Below, in pieces: positions 1-5,813 of a stretch of DNA of 12,288 bases. The DNA comes from an uncultured Eubacteriales bacterium. Lineage in GTDB: Bacteria > Bacillota > Clostridia > Oscillospirales > Oscillospiraceae. The stretch's first letter is position 1. The number at the start of each line of letters is the position of its first letter. The position numbers and the translations under genes were made by a program. Location of the stretch: the NCBI GenBank assembly GCA_900554275.1, contig USGS01000051.1, positions 1-12,288 of the forward strand, in the 5' to 3' direction. The notes beneath the pieces were generated by a model. The model saw only the letters and a list, made by a program, of their open reading frames with translations, was not told the DNA's origin and made no database searches.

Positions 1-20
1 CCCAGCTGAGCTATACCCCC
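1..20 (-). tRNA. 5' end of a tRNA, probably tRNA-Ala (partial)
   Basis: Read on the minus strand, the first 20 bases match the acceptor 5' strand, D-stem and start of the D-loop of a bacterial tRNA (GGGGGTATAGCTCAGCTGGG, with the TAGCTCAGCTGGG A-box signature). The rest, including the anticodon, lies beyond the left edge. Five G at the 5' end together with this D-arm is commonest in Firmicutes tRNA-Ala, but Val or Ile cannot be excluded without the anticodon. A consensus promoter sits at the right distance upstream. Confidence 0.8.
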
Positions 21-53
21 ATATTCTGTTATGTCAGCACTGCCGACTTGCTT

Positions 54-82
54 AATATAGCAGATGATCCGCCAAATGTCAA
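54..82 (-). promoter_or_regulatory. sigma-A-type promoter of the tRNA
   Basis: On the minus strand a perfect TTGACA (77-82) is followed, after 17 bases, by TATATT (54-59). The predicted start, near 47, lies about 27 bases before the mature tRNA end. It points away from the symporter terminator at 106-135, so the tRNA is a separate unit. Confidence 0.8.
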
Positions 83-105
83 CCCCCTATTTTGCATTTT
101 TTGCA

Positions 106-135
106 GAAAAAGGAGGCCGGGACACCGGCCGCCTC
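106..135 (-). terminator. intrinsic terminator of the AGCS symporter gene
   Basis: On the minus strand GGCCGG and CCGGCC (125-130 and 115-120) form a six-base-pair stem around a four-base loop, followed by TCCTTTTTC. An alternative outer pairing between GAGGC and GCCTC extends the hairpin with a bulge. It begins about 13 bases past the symporter stop codon. Confidence 0.75.
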
Positions 136-147
136 GTATTTGCAGTA

Positions 148-1566
148 TTACACCTTCAGCTTATCCTTTTTAACCTCGTTCAGGCTGGCCACCACCATAC
201 CCGTCAGTGCAAACAGAGCGATAACGTTGGGCAGCACGATGAGGTTGTTGAACATATCCGTCACTTCCCACACGAAATCGCTGCCGGACACCGTGCCCAG
301 GAAGATGAACACCAGGGCGATGATGGTATAGATCACATTGCACAGCTTGCTGTTCTTTTTGCCGAACAGATAGTTGGCGTTGATCTTGCCGAACAGATTC
401 CAGCCCAAAATGGTGGAGAACGCAAAGAAGAACAGGCAGATGGCCACGAACTTCGCGCCCATATCAGCACCGAACACAGCCCCGAAAGCGGTCTGGGCCA
501 GGTTGGTCTTGCCCAGCGTCTCCGTGACAGCGCCGGTGTAGCCGCCTGCCAAAGGGCCATCGGCGGTATACAGGGTGCAGATGATGACCAGCGCGTTCAG
601 TGTCAGCACCACGAAGGTGTCGATGAACACACCGATCATGGCCACCACGCCCTGATCGTGGGCGTGGGCCACGTTGGCCTGGGCGTGGGCGTGGGGCGTA
701 GAGCCCATACCGGCCTCGTTGGAGAACAGGCCGCGCTTCGCGCCCTGGCTGATGGCGGTCTTGATGGCGTAGCCGAAGCCGCCGCCGATGATGGCCTGGG
801 GCTGGAACGCGTACTTGAAGATCATGCCGAAGGTGGCGGGGACGTACTTGATGCGGGCGCAGAGTATCACCAGACCTCCCAGAAGGAAAATGGCTGCCAT
901 GACGGGGACGATCTTCTCGGTGACGGCGGCCAGACGCTGCACGCCGCCCAGGAAGATGATGGCGCAGATGACCACCAGAATGATGCCGGACACCCAGGCG
1001 GGGATGCCGAAAGCTGTCTGTATGGTAGAACCGATAGAGTTGGACTGCACCATGCAGCCCATGAAGCCCAGGGCCAGGATGATGGCCACGGCGAAGAAGC
1101 CGGCCAGGAACTTGCCGAAGCCGCCCTTGAACGCGGTGGTGATGTAGTACACCGGGCCGCCCTTCACATTGCCGTCCGGGTCAACGATACGGGTCTTCTG
1201 GGCCAGCGTGGCCTCGGCATAGATGGTGGCCATGCCGAAGAAGGCGATGACCCACATCCAGAAGATGGCGCCGGGGCCGCCGGTGAGGATCGCGCCGGAG
1301 GCGCCCACGATATTGCCCGTGCCCACCTGGGCGGCGATGGCCGTGGCCAGTGCCTGGAAGGACGTCATACCGCTTTTCTGCGCGCCGCCCCGCAGGTTCA
1401 TCTCGCCGAAGAACTTCCTCATGCCCTCGCCGAAGCACCGTACCTGCACGAACCGGGTCTTGATGGAGTACCACAGTCCCACGCCCACCAGCAGGAAGAT
1501 GAGGATGTAGTTGGACAGATACTCATTGATCTTTGCCACAATGGGGAACAACACACTTTCTACCAT
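148..1566 (-). CDS. AGCS-family sodium:alanine/glycine symporter
   Basis: Multi-pass membrane protein of 472 residues, the usual length for the alanine-or-glycine:cation symporter family, which imports small neutral amino acids with Na+. Visible family motifs are GTGNIVGASGA (82-92), GGPVYYI (136-142) and SNEAGMGSTP (282-291), followed by VFIDTFVV in the next helix. Hydrophobic stretches recur throughout. An in-frame start exists 20 codons upstream at 1626, but those codons run through the leader terminator. The ATG at 1566 has AAGGAG eight bases before it and gives the normal family N-terminus. The gene is monocistronic and preceded by a glycine riboswitch, which makes glycine the most likely substrate (inference). 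A His-rich segment, PHAHAQANVAHAHDQG (291-306), sits just after the SNEAGMGS motif. Confidence 0.95.
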   Translation of the reverse strand: MVESVLFPIVAKINEYLSNYILIFLLVGVGLWYSIKTRFVQVRCFGEGMRKFFGEMNLRGGAQKSGMTSFQALATAIAAQVGTGNIVGASGAILTGGPGAIFWMWVIAFFGMATIYAEATLAQKTRIVDPDGNVKGGPVYYITTAFKGGFGKFLAGFFAVAIILALGFMGCMVQSNSIGSTIQTAFGIPAWVSGIILVVICAIIFLGGVQRLAAVTEKIVPVMAAIFLLGGLVILCARIKYVPATFGMIFKYAFQPQAIIGGGFGYAIKTAISQGAKRGLFSNEAGMGSTPHAHAQANVAHAHDQGVVAMIGVFIDTFVVLTLNALVIICTLYTADGPLAGGYTGAVTETLGKTNLAQTAFGAVFGADMGAKFVAICLFFFAFSTILGWNLFGKINANYLFGKKNSKLCNVIYTIIALVFIFLGTVSGSDFVWEVTDMFNNLIVLPNVIALFALTGMVVASLNEVKKDKLKV

Positions 1567-1585
1567 ACGTTTTTTCTCCTTGCAT

Positions 1586-1616
1586 AAAAATAGAGCTGCC
1601 GGAAAACGGCAACTCT
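1586..1616 (-). terminator. riboswitch-controlled leader terminator
   Basis: On the minus strand AGAGTTGCCG (1616-1607) and CGGCAGCTCT (1601-1592) form a ten-base-pair stem with one G-U pair and a five-base loop, followed at once by ATTTTT. It lies between the glycine aptamer and the symporter start codon, so it is the expression platform. Its first four bases (AGAG) are also the end of CTCCAGAG (1620-1613), which is perfectly complementary to CTCTGGAG (1728-1721) in the aptamer. That gives a candidate antiterminator. Confidence 0.85.
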
Positions 1617-1650
1617 GGAGAAGCACGACAACAAGCGAAACACTCGTCTG

Positions 1651-1732
1651 CTCCGTCCTTTTGCCTGAGAGATTCGGCGCTCACGCGCCTTGCACCTTCG
1701 GCACCCAACCAAATGGGTTTCTCCAGAGTCCC
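1651..1732 (-). promoter_or_regulatory. glycine riboswitch aptamer (gcvT-type), single
   Basis: The minus-strand leader holds the conserved glycine-aptamer core in order: CTCTGGAGAAACCC, GGGTGCCGAAGGTGCAAGG, a GC-rich variable stem, then CTCTCAGGCAAAAGGAC and GGAG. The AGGCAAAAGGAC box and the GCCGAAGG box are diagnostic of the family. I see only one complete aptamer. The linker at 1621-1650 can fold into an imperfect hairpin and may be the vestigial 'ghost' partner known from single glycine riboswitches. A terminator at 1586-1616 separates the aptamer from the symporter gene, so control is by transcription attenuation. Confidence 0.93.
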
Positions 1733-1792
1733 CTCCCCGTCCGGTTTTTCCATTCCGAGCGGTTCATCGGGCTGTATCTAATTGATGGACGT

Positions 1793-1821
1793 ATGTTACC
1801 ACACAAAAGACAACTTTGCAA
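1793..1821 (-). promoter_or_regulatory. promoter of the riboswitch-symporter unit
   Basis: On the minus strand TTGCAA (1821-1816) and TAACAT (1798-1793) are separated by 17 bases. The predicted start near 1786 gives a leader of about 220 bases, which contains the whole glycine riboswitch. It diverges from the padR promoter at 1857-1885. Confidence 0.65.
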
Positions 1822-1856
1822 CCCCTAATTTGAATTTTTTATGAATTTGATTTTGC

Positions 1857-1885
1857 TTGACAATATCGTAAAACGATGTTATAAA
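1857..1885 (+). promoter_or_regulatory. promoter of the padR-DUF2812 operon
   Basis: A perfect TTGACA (1857-1862) and TATAAA (1880-1885) stand 17 bases apart. One palindromic operator-like site fills the spacer and a second begins immediately after the -10 box, so a bound repressor would block polymerase directly. Confidence 0.85.
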
Positions 1886-1900
1886 TATCGTAGAACGATA
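1864..1900 (+). promoter_or_regulatory. two palindromic operator-like sites, probably for PadR
   Basis: TATCGTAAAACGATG (1864-1878) and TATCGTAGAACGATA (1886-1900) each contain the inverted repeat ATCGT-N3-ACGAT; the second has six-base arms. They are 22 bases apart, close to two helical turns, so they face the same side of the DNA. One lies between -35 and -10, the other just downstream of -10. Their position directly in front of a PadR-family gene suggests autorepression, as is known for PadR proteins. That this PadR binds them is inferred. Confidence 0.75.
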
Positions 1901-1915
1901 ACAGGAGGTGACGCC

Positions 1916-2236
1916 ATGCCCCGGAAAACGCTGGACACCCTGTCCGAGCCTATGTTTTACGTTCTCATGGCCCTGCGGCATCAGCCGCTGTGCGGTGCGG
2001 ACATCGCCCAGTGGATCTCCGACCGGACAGGGGGACGCCTGACCCTCGGCCCGGGGACGCTCTACACCATTCTGGGCAAGCTCACTGACGAGCAGATGAT
2101 CCGGGAGACGGCGGTGGAAGGCCGCCGCCGCACCTACACCGTCACTGAGGCCGGGCAGCGCCTGTACGACAACGAGCTGACCCGCCTGCGGCGCTGCGTC
2201 CGCGACGCGGACAGAGAGGAGGACACGCCATGCTGA
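1916..2236 (+). CDS. PadR-family transcriptional regulator
   Basis: Short winged-helix repressor of 106 residues, the size of the small PadR class (one DNA-binding domain plus a short C-terminal dimerisation helix). The N-terminal helix (PMFYVLMALRHQPLCGADIA), the hallmark GPGTLYTILGKLTDEQMI around residues 45-62 and the wing RRRTYTVTEAGQRL (70-83) are all present. The ATG at 1916 has AGGAGGTG immediately upstream and gives the usual N-terminus. A longer frame from 1841 would have to start inside the promoter. The stop overlaps the next start by seven bases, so the two genes are co-transcribed and probably translationally coupled. Small PadR proteins often sense a ligand or the state of a partner membrane protein. 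The ligand here is unknown. Confidence 0.93.
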   Translation: MPRKTLDTLSEPMFYVLMALRHQPLCGADIAQWISDRTGGRLTLGPGTLYTILGKLTDEQMIRETAVEGRRRTYTVTEAGQRLYDNELTRLRRCVRDADREEDTPC

Positions 2237-3363
2237 AGCTCATGCCCTACGAGCCCTACGAGATCGACGCCCTGGAGAGCTGGCTGGACGAGCAGGCCCG
2301 GAAGGGCTGCTTCCTCAGTCAATCCCACGGCAAATGGCTGCAATTCTACCGTGACGCGCCCCGCCCCCTGCGCTGCCGCATCGACGTGAAGCCCGATCCC
2401 GGCTACCGCGAGGACCGCGTCGCCGCGTTCCGCGACATGGGCTGGGAGTACGTCTGTGAGCTTTCCCCGCAGCTGGACGTCTACACCTGCGGCGACCCAT
2501 CCGTCCCCGACCTGAACACCGACGAGGACACGCTCCACAGTGTGCTGGACGGCCTGCTGCGTAAAAAGCAGACCGCCAACGTGGTAGCCGCCCTGCTCCT
2601 TGTGCCATACGTCTACTTCGTCCTCGTCCTGCCCGTCCTCCGCAGTCATTACACCGGCCTGTACGATATGCTGCTGGGCGGCTACCTCTTTCTCCTGCCC
2701 GCCCTGCTTTTGGTGCTGGTCTGCTGGCTGACCGCGCTGATCCGCGGCTTTCTGGATGCCCGGAACGCCCGCCGCCGTCTGATGCTCCACCGCACATACC
2801 ACACGGAAAAGCGGGTGAAGCGGCGGCAGCTGCGGGCCGTCCTGATCCTGCTGGCGCTGGCAGCCGCCCTCTGCTGTCTCTTCGCCGCCAGCCGCTCCTA
2901 CAGCTCCTCCACCGATCGGTATTTCGACCCGGCGGATTACCCCGGCCCGACCATCACCCAGGTGTTTCCCGACCAGTTGCCGCCGCTGCCGGAGAGCGGC
3001 CCTTACTACTTGCGGGTTCACGATTTTGCCTTCCGCTCCGGCGGCCTCGTGTACGACGGCGTCAGCCTGCGGCAGTCCCGCTCCCGGGACGGCGGCCAGC
3101 TGCTCTATGTATACGACATGGATCAGATGGACATAGCCTTCGCCTGGCTGGCGGAGGGCTACGTCCGGGAGCAGGCCGAGGCCCGCAACGGCCACTCTGT
3201 CACCGTGTCCGGCTGGCCCGCCGCCTACCTCTGCCGCTGGCCCACCGAGGACGGCACGGACGAGTACCAGCAGCTCCTGCTGCTGGACACGCGCACGGTG
3301 TGGAGCGTCCTGTATACCGGCCCGGATGACCTGTCCGCCGCGCTGGACGTGTTTGCAAAATAA
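2230..3363 (+). CDS. DUF2812 domain membrane protein, partner of PadR
   Basis: A 377-residue protein. Residues 1-105 match the DUF2812 pattern of an N-terminal soluble domain with conserved Tyr/Trp/Gly (ESWLDEQARKGCFL, then MGWEYVCEL near 70-78, then a DxYTCGDPxxPxLxTD segment). Three hydrophobic helices follow at about 116-136, 147-172 and 201-221. The remaining C-terminal region of about 155 residues is probably outside the cell. It starts at the ATG at 2230, seven bases inside padR, with AGGAGG at 2217-2222. In Firmicutes DUF2812 proteins are regularly encoded next to a small PadR regulator. Their biochemical role is not established, and a sensor or anti-regulator role is only inference. 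The C-terminal domain is one I do not recognise. Confidence 0.88.
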   Translation: MLKLMPYEPYEIDALESWLDEQARKGCFLSQSHGKWLQFYRDAPRPLRCRIDVKPDPGYREDRVAAFRDMGWEYVCELSPQLDVYTCGDPSVPDLNTDEDTLHSVLDGLLRKKQTANVVAALLLVPYVYFVLVLPVLRSHYTGLYDMLLGGYLFLLPALLLVLVCWLTALIRGFLDARNARRRLMLHRTYHTEKRVKRRQLRAVLILLALAAALCCLFAASRSYSSSTDRYFDPADYPGPTITQVFPDQLPPLPESGPYYLRVHDFAFRSGGLVYDGVSLRQSRSRDGGQLLYVYDMDQMDIAFAWLAEGYVREQAEARNGHSVTVSGWPAAYLCRWPTEDGTDEYQQLLLLDTRTVWSVLYTGPDDLSAALDVFAK

Positions 3364-3369
3364 GCGCAA

Positions 3370-3397
3370 AAAGAACCGCCCTCGGGCGGTTCTTTTC
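3370..3397. terminator. bidirectional terminator between DUF2812 gene and EEP gene
   Basis: AAGAACCGCCC (3371-3381) pairs perfectly with GGGCGGTTCTT (3384-3394), with T runs on the 3' side of both strands. It lies between the converging stop codons at 3363 and 3399 and can end both transcripts. Confidence 0.92.
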
Positions 3398-3398
3398 C

Positions 3399-4469
3399 TC
3401 ATTTCAGCACGAACGTCATCTCCACCGGCTCGTGGTCAGAATACGCAAAGCCCGTTCCGATGACCTGGGCCTCCCGCACCTCCACATTGGCGGACACCAG
3501 GAAGCCGTCCACCGTCAGCACATACTGTCCCTGATGATACGGCCCATCGGCGTTGCGGCAGGACGGCACGGGGTCGCTTTCGTCCAGCGGCGCTATCAGT
3601 GTAATGTCCACGCCGTCGAACGCCTCGTCCGGGATAGGCTGCGCCCAGGAGTAGTCCTGGTCCGCCTCGCCGAAGTATGCAGAGGAATCCCCCAGCAGAT
3701 CCTTGTTGAAGTCCCCTCCGGCCACGCACCAGTTCCCCGCCTCGTACTCCGCCTGCATATCCGCCAGCAGCAGCTCCAGCTGCTCCGTGGCGATGCTGCC
3801 GTCACTGGTGTAAGCCGACAGGTGCAGGTCATACAGCACCAGCTCCCTGCCGCTCTCCACAGGAATACGGCTGACGGAGTAGCAGCGATCCAGGTCCAGC
3901 AGCTTCATGAAGCCGCTCTCCACCGGCAGCTCCACCCGCTCCGCCGCCGTGATGTCCGCCCGGGAGAACGTCAGCAGCCCGGATCGGGACGCGCCGTGGG
4001 GGCTGTTCAGCGGGTACATAAGGTACGGCGAGTCGTAGTTCTGGGCGAACACGCTGCACTTGTCGAACAGCGCCGCGTACAGCGCCTCCCGCTCGTCCAG
4101 CTGGTACGTGCGGGTAGACCCGATGTCCACCTCCTGCAGCAGGTAGAAGTCCGCCTGCCGCTCCTTCAGGAACGACGCGATGTTCTGCACGTTGGCCGTG
4201 ACGCGCTCCCTGCTCCACGCCCGGGACTCCGCGCCGCCGTCCATGAAGAAGCCGTAGTCCGGCTCATACGCACCAAAGCCGATGTTATAGGAGATCACGG
4301 TGTACGGCTGCCCGGTCTGCACCGCAGCATCCGCGTCCGGTGTATGCAGCGGCGTCAGCTCCATATCACCCAGTCGGTGGTAGTCGATAAACACATAGGC
4401 CACGTAGCCGCCGATCAGCAGCACCACGGCCAGCACCGCACACAGCAGCGCTTTGACCCATTTTTTCAC
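3399..4469 (-). CDS. membrane-anchored endonuclease/exonuclease/phosphatase-fold protein
   Basis: A 356-residue protein with one N-terminal membrane segment (about 7-28), acting as an uncleaved anchor or signal peptide, followed by an EEP (DNase-I-like) domain that probably faces outside. The metal and catalytic motifs of the fold are all visible: ISYNIGFG (Asn62), LLQEVD (Glu113), YDLHLSA (Asp214, His216), GGDFNKD (Asp253, Asn255) and YSDHEPVE (Asp345, His346). The family includes nucleases, sphingomyelinases and phosphoesterases, so the substrate cannot be read from the sequence. The start is GTG at 4469, eight bases after GGAGG, and gives a Lys-rich signal-anchor start. It is monocistronic and ends at the shared terminator. 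Confidence 0.9.
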   Translation of the reverse strand: MKKWVKALLCAVLAVVLLIGGYVAYVFIDYHRLGDMELTPLHTPDADAAVQTGQPYTVISYNIGFGAYEPDYGFFMDGGAESRAWSRERVTANVQNIASFLKERQADFYLLQEVDIGSTRTYQLDEREALYAALFDKCSVFAQNYDSPYLMYPLNSPHGASRSGLLTFSRADITAAERVELPVESGFMKLLDLDRCYSVSRIPVESGRELVLYDLHLSAYTSDGSIATEQLELLLADMQAEYEAGNWCVAGGDFNKDLLGDSSAYFGEADQDYSWAQPIPDEAFDGVDITLIAPLDESDPVPSCRNADGPYHQGQYVLTVDGFLVSANVEVREAQVIGTGFAYSDHEPVEMTFVLK

Positions 4470-4487
4470 GTTTCGAGCCTCCCTCGG

Positions 4488-4516
4488 TTTACTTTTTTCC
4501 GGAATTATAGTATACT
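4488..4516 (+). promoter_or_regulatory. promoter of the rhomboid operon
   Basis: TTTACT (4488-4493) and TATACT (4511-4516) are 17 bases apart on the plus strand. The predicted start near 4523 gives a leader of about 27 bases. The -10 box overlaps the palindrome AGTATACT, which also supplies the -10 of the opposite promoter. Confidence 0.7.
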
Positions 4517-4537
4517 CCCTTTGAACGCATTTGAAAA
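4504..4537 (-). promoter_or_regulatory. probable promoter of the EEP gene
   Basis: On the minus strand TTTTCA (4537-4532) and TATACT (4514-4509) are 17 bases apart. A perfect TATAAT (4509-4504) overlaps it directly downstream but has a poor -35. Which -10 is used cannot be decided by eye, and the element overlaps the plus-strand promoter. Confidence 0.5.
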
Positions 4538-4549
4538 GAGGTATCCGTC

Positions 4550-5119
4550 TTGAAAAAGATCGTCATTCGCTTCAATGCGCCGGTGATCCTCGCCTTCGCC
4601 CTGCTGAGCCTGATCGCGCTGCTGCTGGGCAAGTGGACCAACGGCGCGACCACCACCCAGTTTTTCTCCGTCTATCGCTCCTCCCTGTCCGATCCGCTGA
4701 CATACGTCCGCTTCTTCGGCCATGTGCTGGGCCACTCCGGCTACGAGCATTACATGGGCAATATGCTGCTGTTGCTGCTGGTCGGGCCGGGCCTGGAGGA
4801 GAAATACGGCAGCGGCACGATGGTCTGGACCATCGCCGTCACGGCGCTGGTAACGGGCCTGGTGAACTTCATTTTCTTCCCCAACACCATGCTCCTGGGC
4901 GCCAGCGGTGTGGTGTTTATGATGATCGTCCTGTCCTCCTTCACCGCCATGCGGAAGGGTGAGATCCCCGTCACACTGATCCTGGTGGTCATCTTTTACT
5001 TAGGCGGTGAGATCATCGACGGCCTGTTCAAGCAGGACAACATCTCCCAGATCACCCACATCGTGGGCGGCCTGTGCGGCCTGGTGTTCGGCTTCACCAT
5101 CCGCCGGGGCAGGAGGTAA
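4550..5119 (+). CDS. rhomboid-family intramembrane serine protease
   Basis: A 189-residue polytopic membrane protein, the minimal rhomboid length with about six helices. The active-site architecture is complete: GHSGYEHYMGNM (61-72, with the oxyanion-side His and Asn71), the nucleophile motif GASG (117-120, Ser119) and THIVGGLCG (169-177) with the general-base His170. Rhomboids cleave transmembrane helices of other membrane proteins, and the substrate is unknown here. The start is a TTG at 4550, giving MKKIVIRF. Only a weak AGAGG lies upstream, so the level may be low. The gene ends in AGGAGG, which is the ribosome binding site of the following protease gene, so the two form an operon. Confidence 0.92.
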   Translation: MKKIVIRFNAPVILAFALLSLIALLLGKWTNGATTTQFFSVYRSSLSDPLTYVRFFGHVLGHSGYEHYMGNMLLLLLVGPGLEEKYGSGTMVWTIAVTALVTGLVNFIFFPNTMLLGASGVVFMMIVLSSFTAMRKGEIPVTLILVVIFYLGGEIIDGLFKQDNISQITHIVGGLCGLVFGFTIRRGRR

Positions 5120-5125
5120 ACGGCC

Positions 5126-5575
5126 ATGTATATCGCCATCGGTATCGCCGCAGCGCTGTTTACCGCCGACCGGGTGCTGAAGTATCTGTCCCGCACCGGC
5201 AAACTGCGGTATGAAGGCCGGCTGCTTCGCCTGACCCATCTGGAAAACCACGGCTTTTTCATGAGCTTCGGCCAGCAGCATCCCCAGCTGGTACGCTGGA
5301 TGCCCTGGGTCGTATGGCTGCTGGCGGCGGCGTGCCTGCTGCCCCAGCTGTCCAGGCGTCCCTTTGCCGCCCAACTGGGCATCTCACTGGTGCTCTCCGG
5401 CGGTGTCAGCAATCAGTATGACCGCCTGCGCCGGGGCAGTGTCACCGACTATCTCCAGTTTCCCCACCGACGAATCAAAAAACGGGCGCTGGTGTGGAAT
5501 TTGGCGGACTTCATGCTGCTGGGCGGCGTGGTGCTCACCGTACTCGGCCTTCTGCGGGAGTTGATCAGGAAATAA
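5126..5575 (+). CDS. signal peptidase II (LspA)-like aspartyl intramembrane protease
   Basis: A 149-residue membrane protein with about four hydrophobic helices, matching the size and motif order of lipoprotein signal peptidase. It has ADRVLK (Asp15; family DQxxK), LENHGFFMSF (Asn41; family NxGxxF), SGGVSNQYDRLRRGSVTDYL (Asn96, Asp99, Asp108) and WNLADF (Asn125, Asp128). The two catalytic aspartates of the family (in the VxD and NxAD motifs) are both retained, so it is probably active in cutting prolipoprotein signal peptides. The ATG is six bases after the rhomboid stop, with AGGAGG at 5111-5116. Canonical lspA usually sits beside an rluD-type pseudouridine synthase gene. This one sits behind a rhomboid, so it could be a second, specialised paralogue; I cannot tell from this window. 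Confidence 0.88.
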   Translation: MYIAIGIAAALFTADRVLKYLSRTGKLRYEGRLLRLTHLENHGFFMSFGQQHPQLVRWMPWVVWLLAAACLLPQLSRRPFAAQLGISLVLSGGVSNQYDRLRRGSVTDYLQFPHRRIKKRALVWNLADFMLLGGVVLTVLGLLRELIRK

Positions 5576-5603
5576 AAAAATCGGGCCGCAGGCCCGATTT
5601 TTT
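5574..5603. terminator. bidirectional terminator between protease operon and kinase operon
   Basis: AAAAAATCGGGCC and GGCCCGATTTTTT pair perfectly around a GCA loop. The hairpin lies between the converging stops at 5575 and 5602 and even overlaps the last base of each gene. T runs follow the stem on both strands. Confidence 0.93.
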
Positions 5604-5799
5604 ATTTCTCTTTGTAGTACAGCCGACAATGGCAGTAGCCTTCAAAGTCCGGATCGGCGATTTGGTCCTTGAACTCCCTGCACATACACCTGTTCTCCTC
5701 TATCCGGGCCAGGCGGCAGGGGCAATACCCCCCTGTCCGTTTCAGGCCCTCCCGGACGGTTTTCACGACCTCCCGGTCGTCGTTCAGGCGCACCTTCAT
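5602..5799 (-). CDS. small ferredoxin-thioredoxin-reductase-catalytic-like iron-sulfur protein
   Basis: A 65-residue protein with six cysteines in three CxC pairs: CPC (26-28), CMC (38-40) and CHC (56-58). This is the order CPC, CPC, CHC of the catalytic subunit of ferredoxin:thioredoxin reductase, where four Cys hold a [4Fe-4S] cluster and two form the redox disulfide. The CxC spacing differs from the plant/cyanobacterial enzyme (ten residues between the first two pairs, sixteen before CHC), and no variable subunit is nearby. The true start is the ATG at 5799, behind AAGGGAGGGG. The upstream frame lacks a ribosome site and overlaps the kinase gene. It begins 14 bases after the cytidylate-kinase-like stop, so it is co-transcribed. 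A thiol-redox or Fe-S role is likely; its partner is unknown. Confidence 0.85.
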   Translation of the reverse strand: MKVRLNDDREVVKTVREGLKRTGGYCPCRLARIEENRCMCREFKDQIADPDFEGYCHCRLYYKEK

Positions 5800-5813
5800 C
5801 GAAAGCCCCTCCC

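Noticed and set aside
64..1587. Plus-strand open frame of 507 codons opposite the symporter gene
   Set aside because: It is antisense to a clear AGCS gene. Its product is a His/Gly/Asp-rich low-complexity chain with no hydrophobic or domain pattern, as expected of the opposite strand of a GC-rich gene.
1651..1790. A second, tandem glycine aptamer upstream of the first
   Set aside because: The sequence from 1733 to 1790 lacks the AGGCAAAAGGAC and GCCGAAGG boxes, so only one complete aptamer can be supported.
2134..3402. Minus-strand open frame of 422 codons opposite PadR/DUF2812
   Set aside because: It has no ribosome binding site and no recognisable motif, and it lies wholly opposite two well-supported overlapping genes. 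It even runs through the shared terminator.
3432..4553. Plus-strand open frame of 373 codons opposite the EEP gene
   Set aside because: Its composition is Arg/Val/His/Gln-rich and the EEP catalytic motifs on the other strand settle the coding strand.
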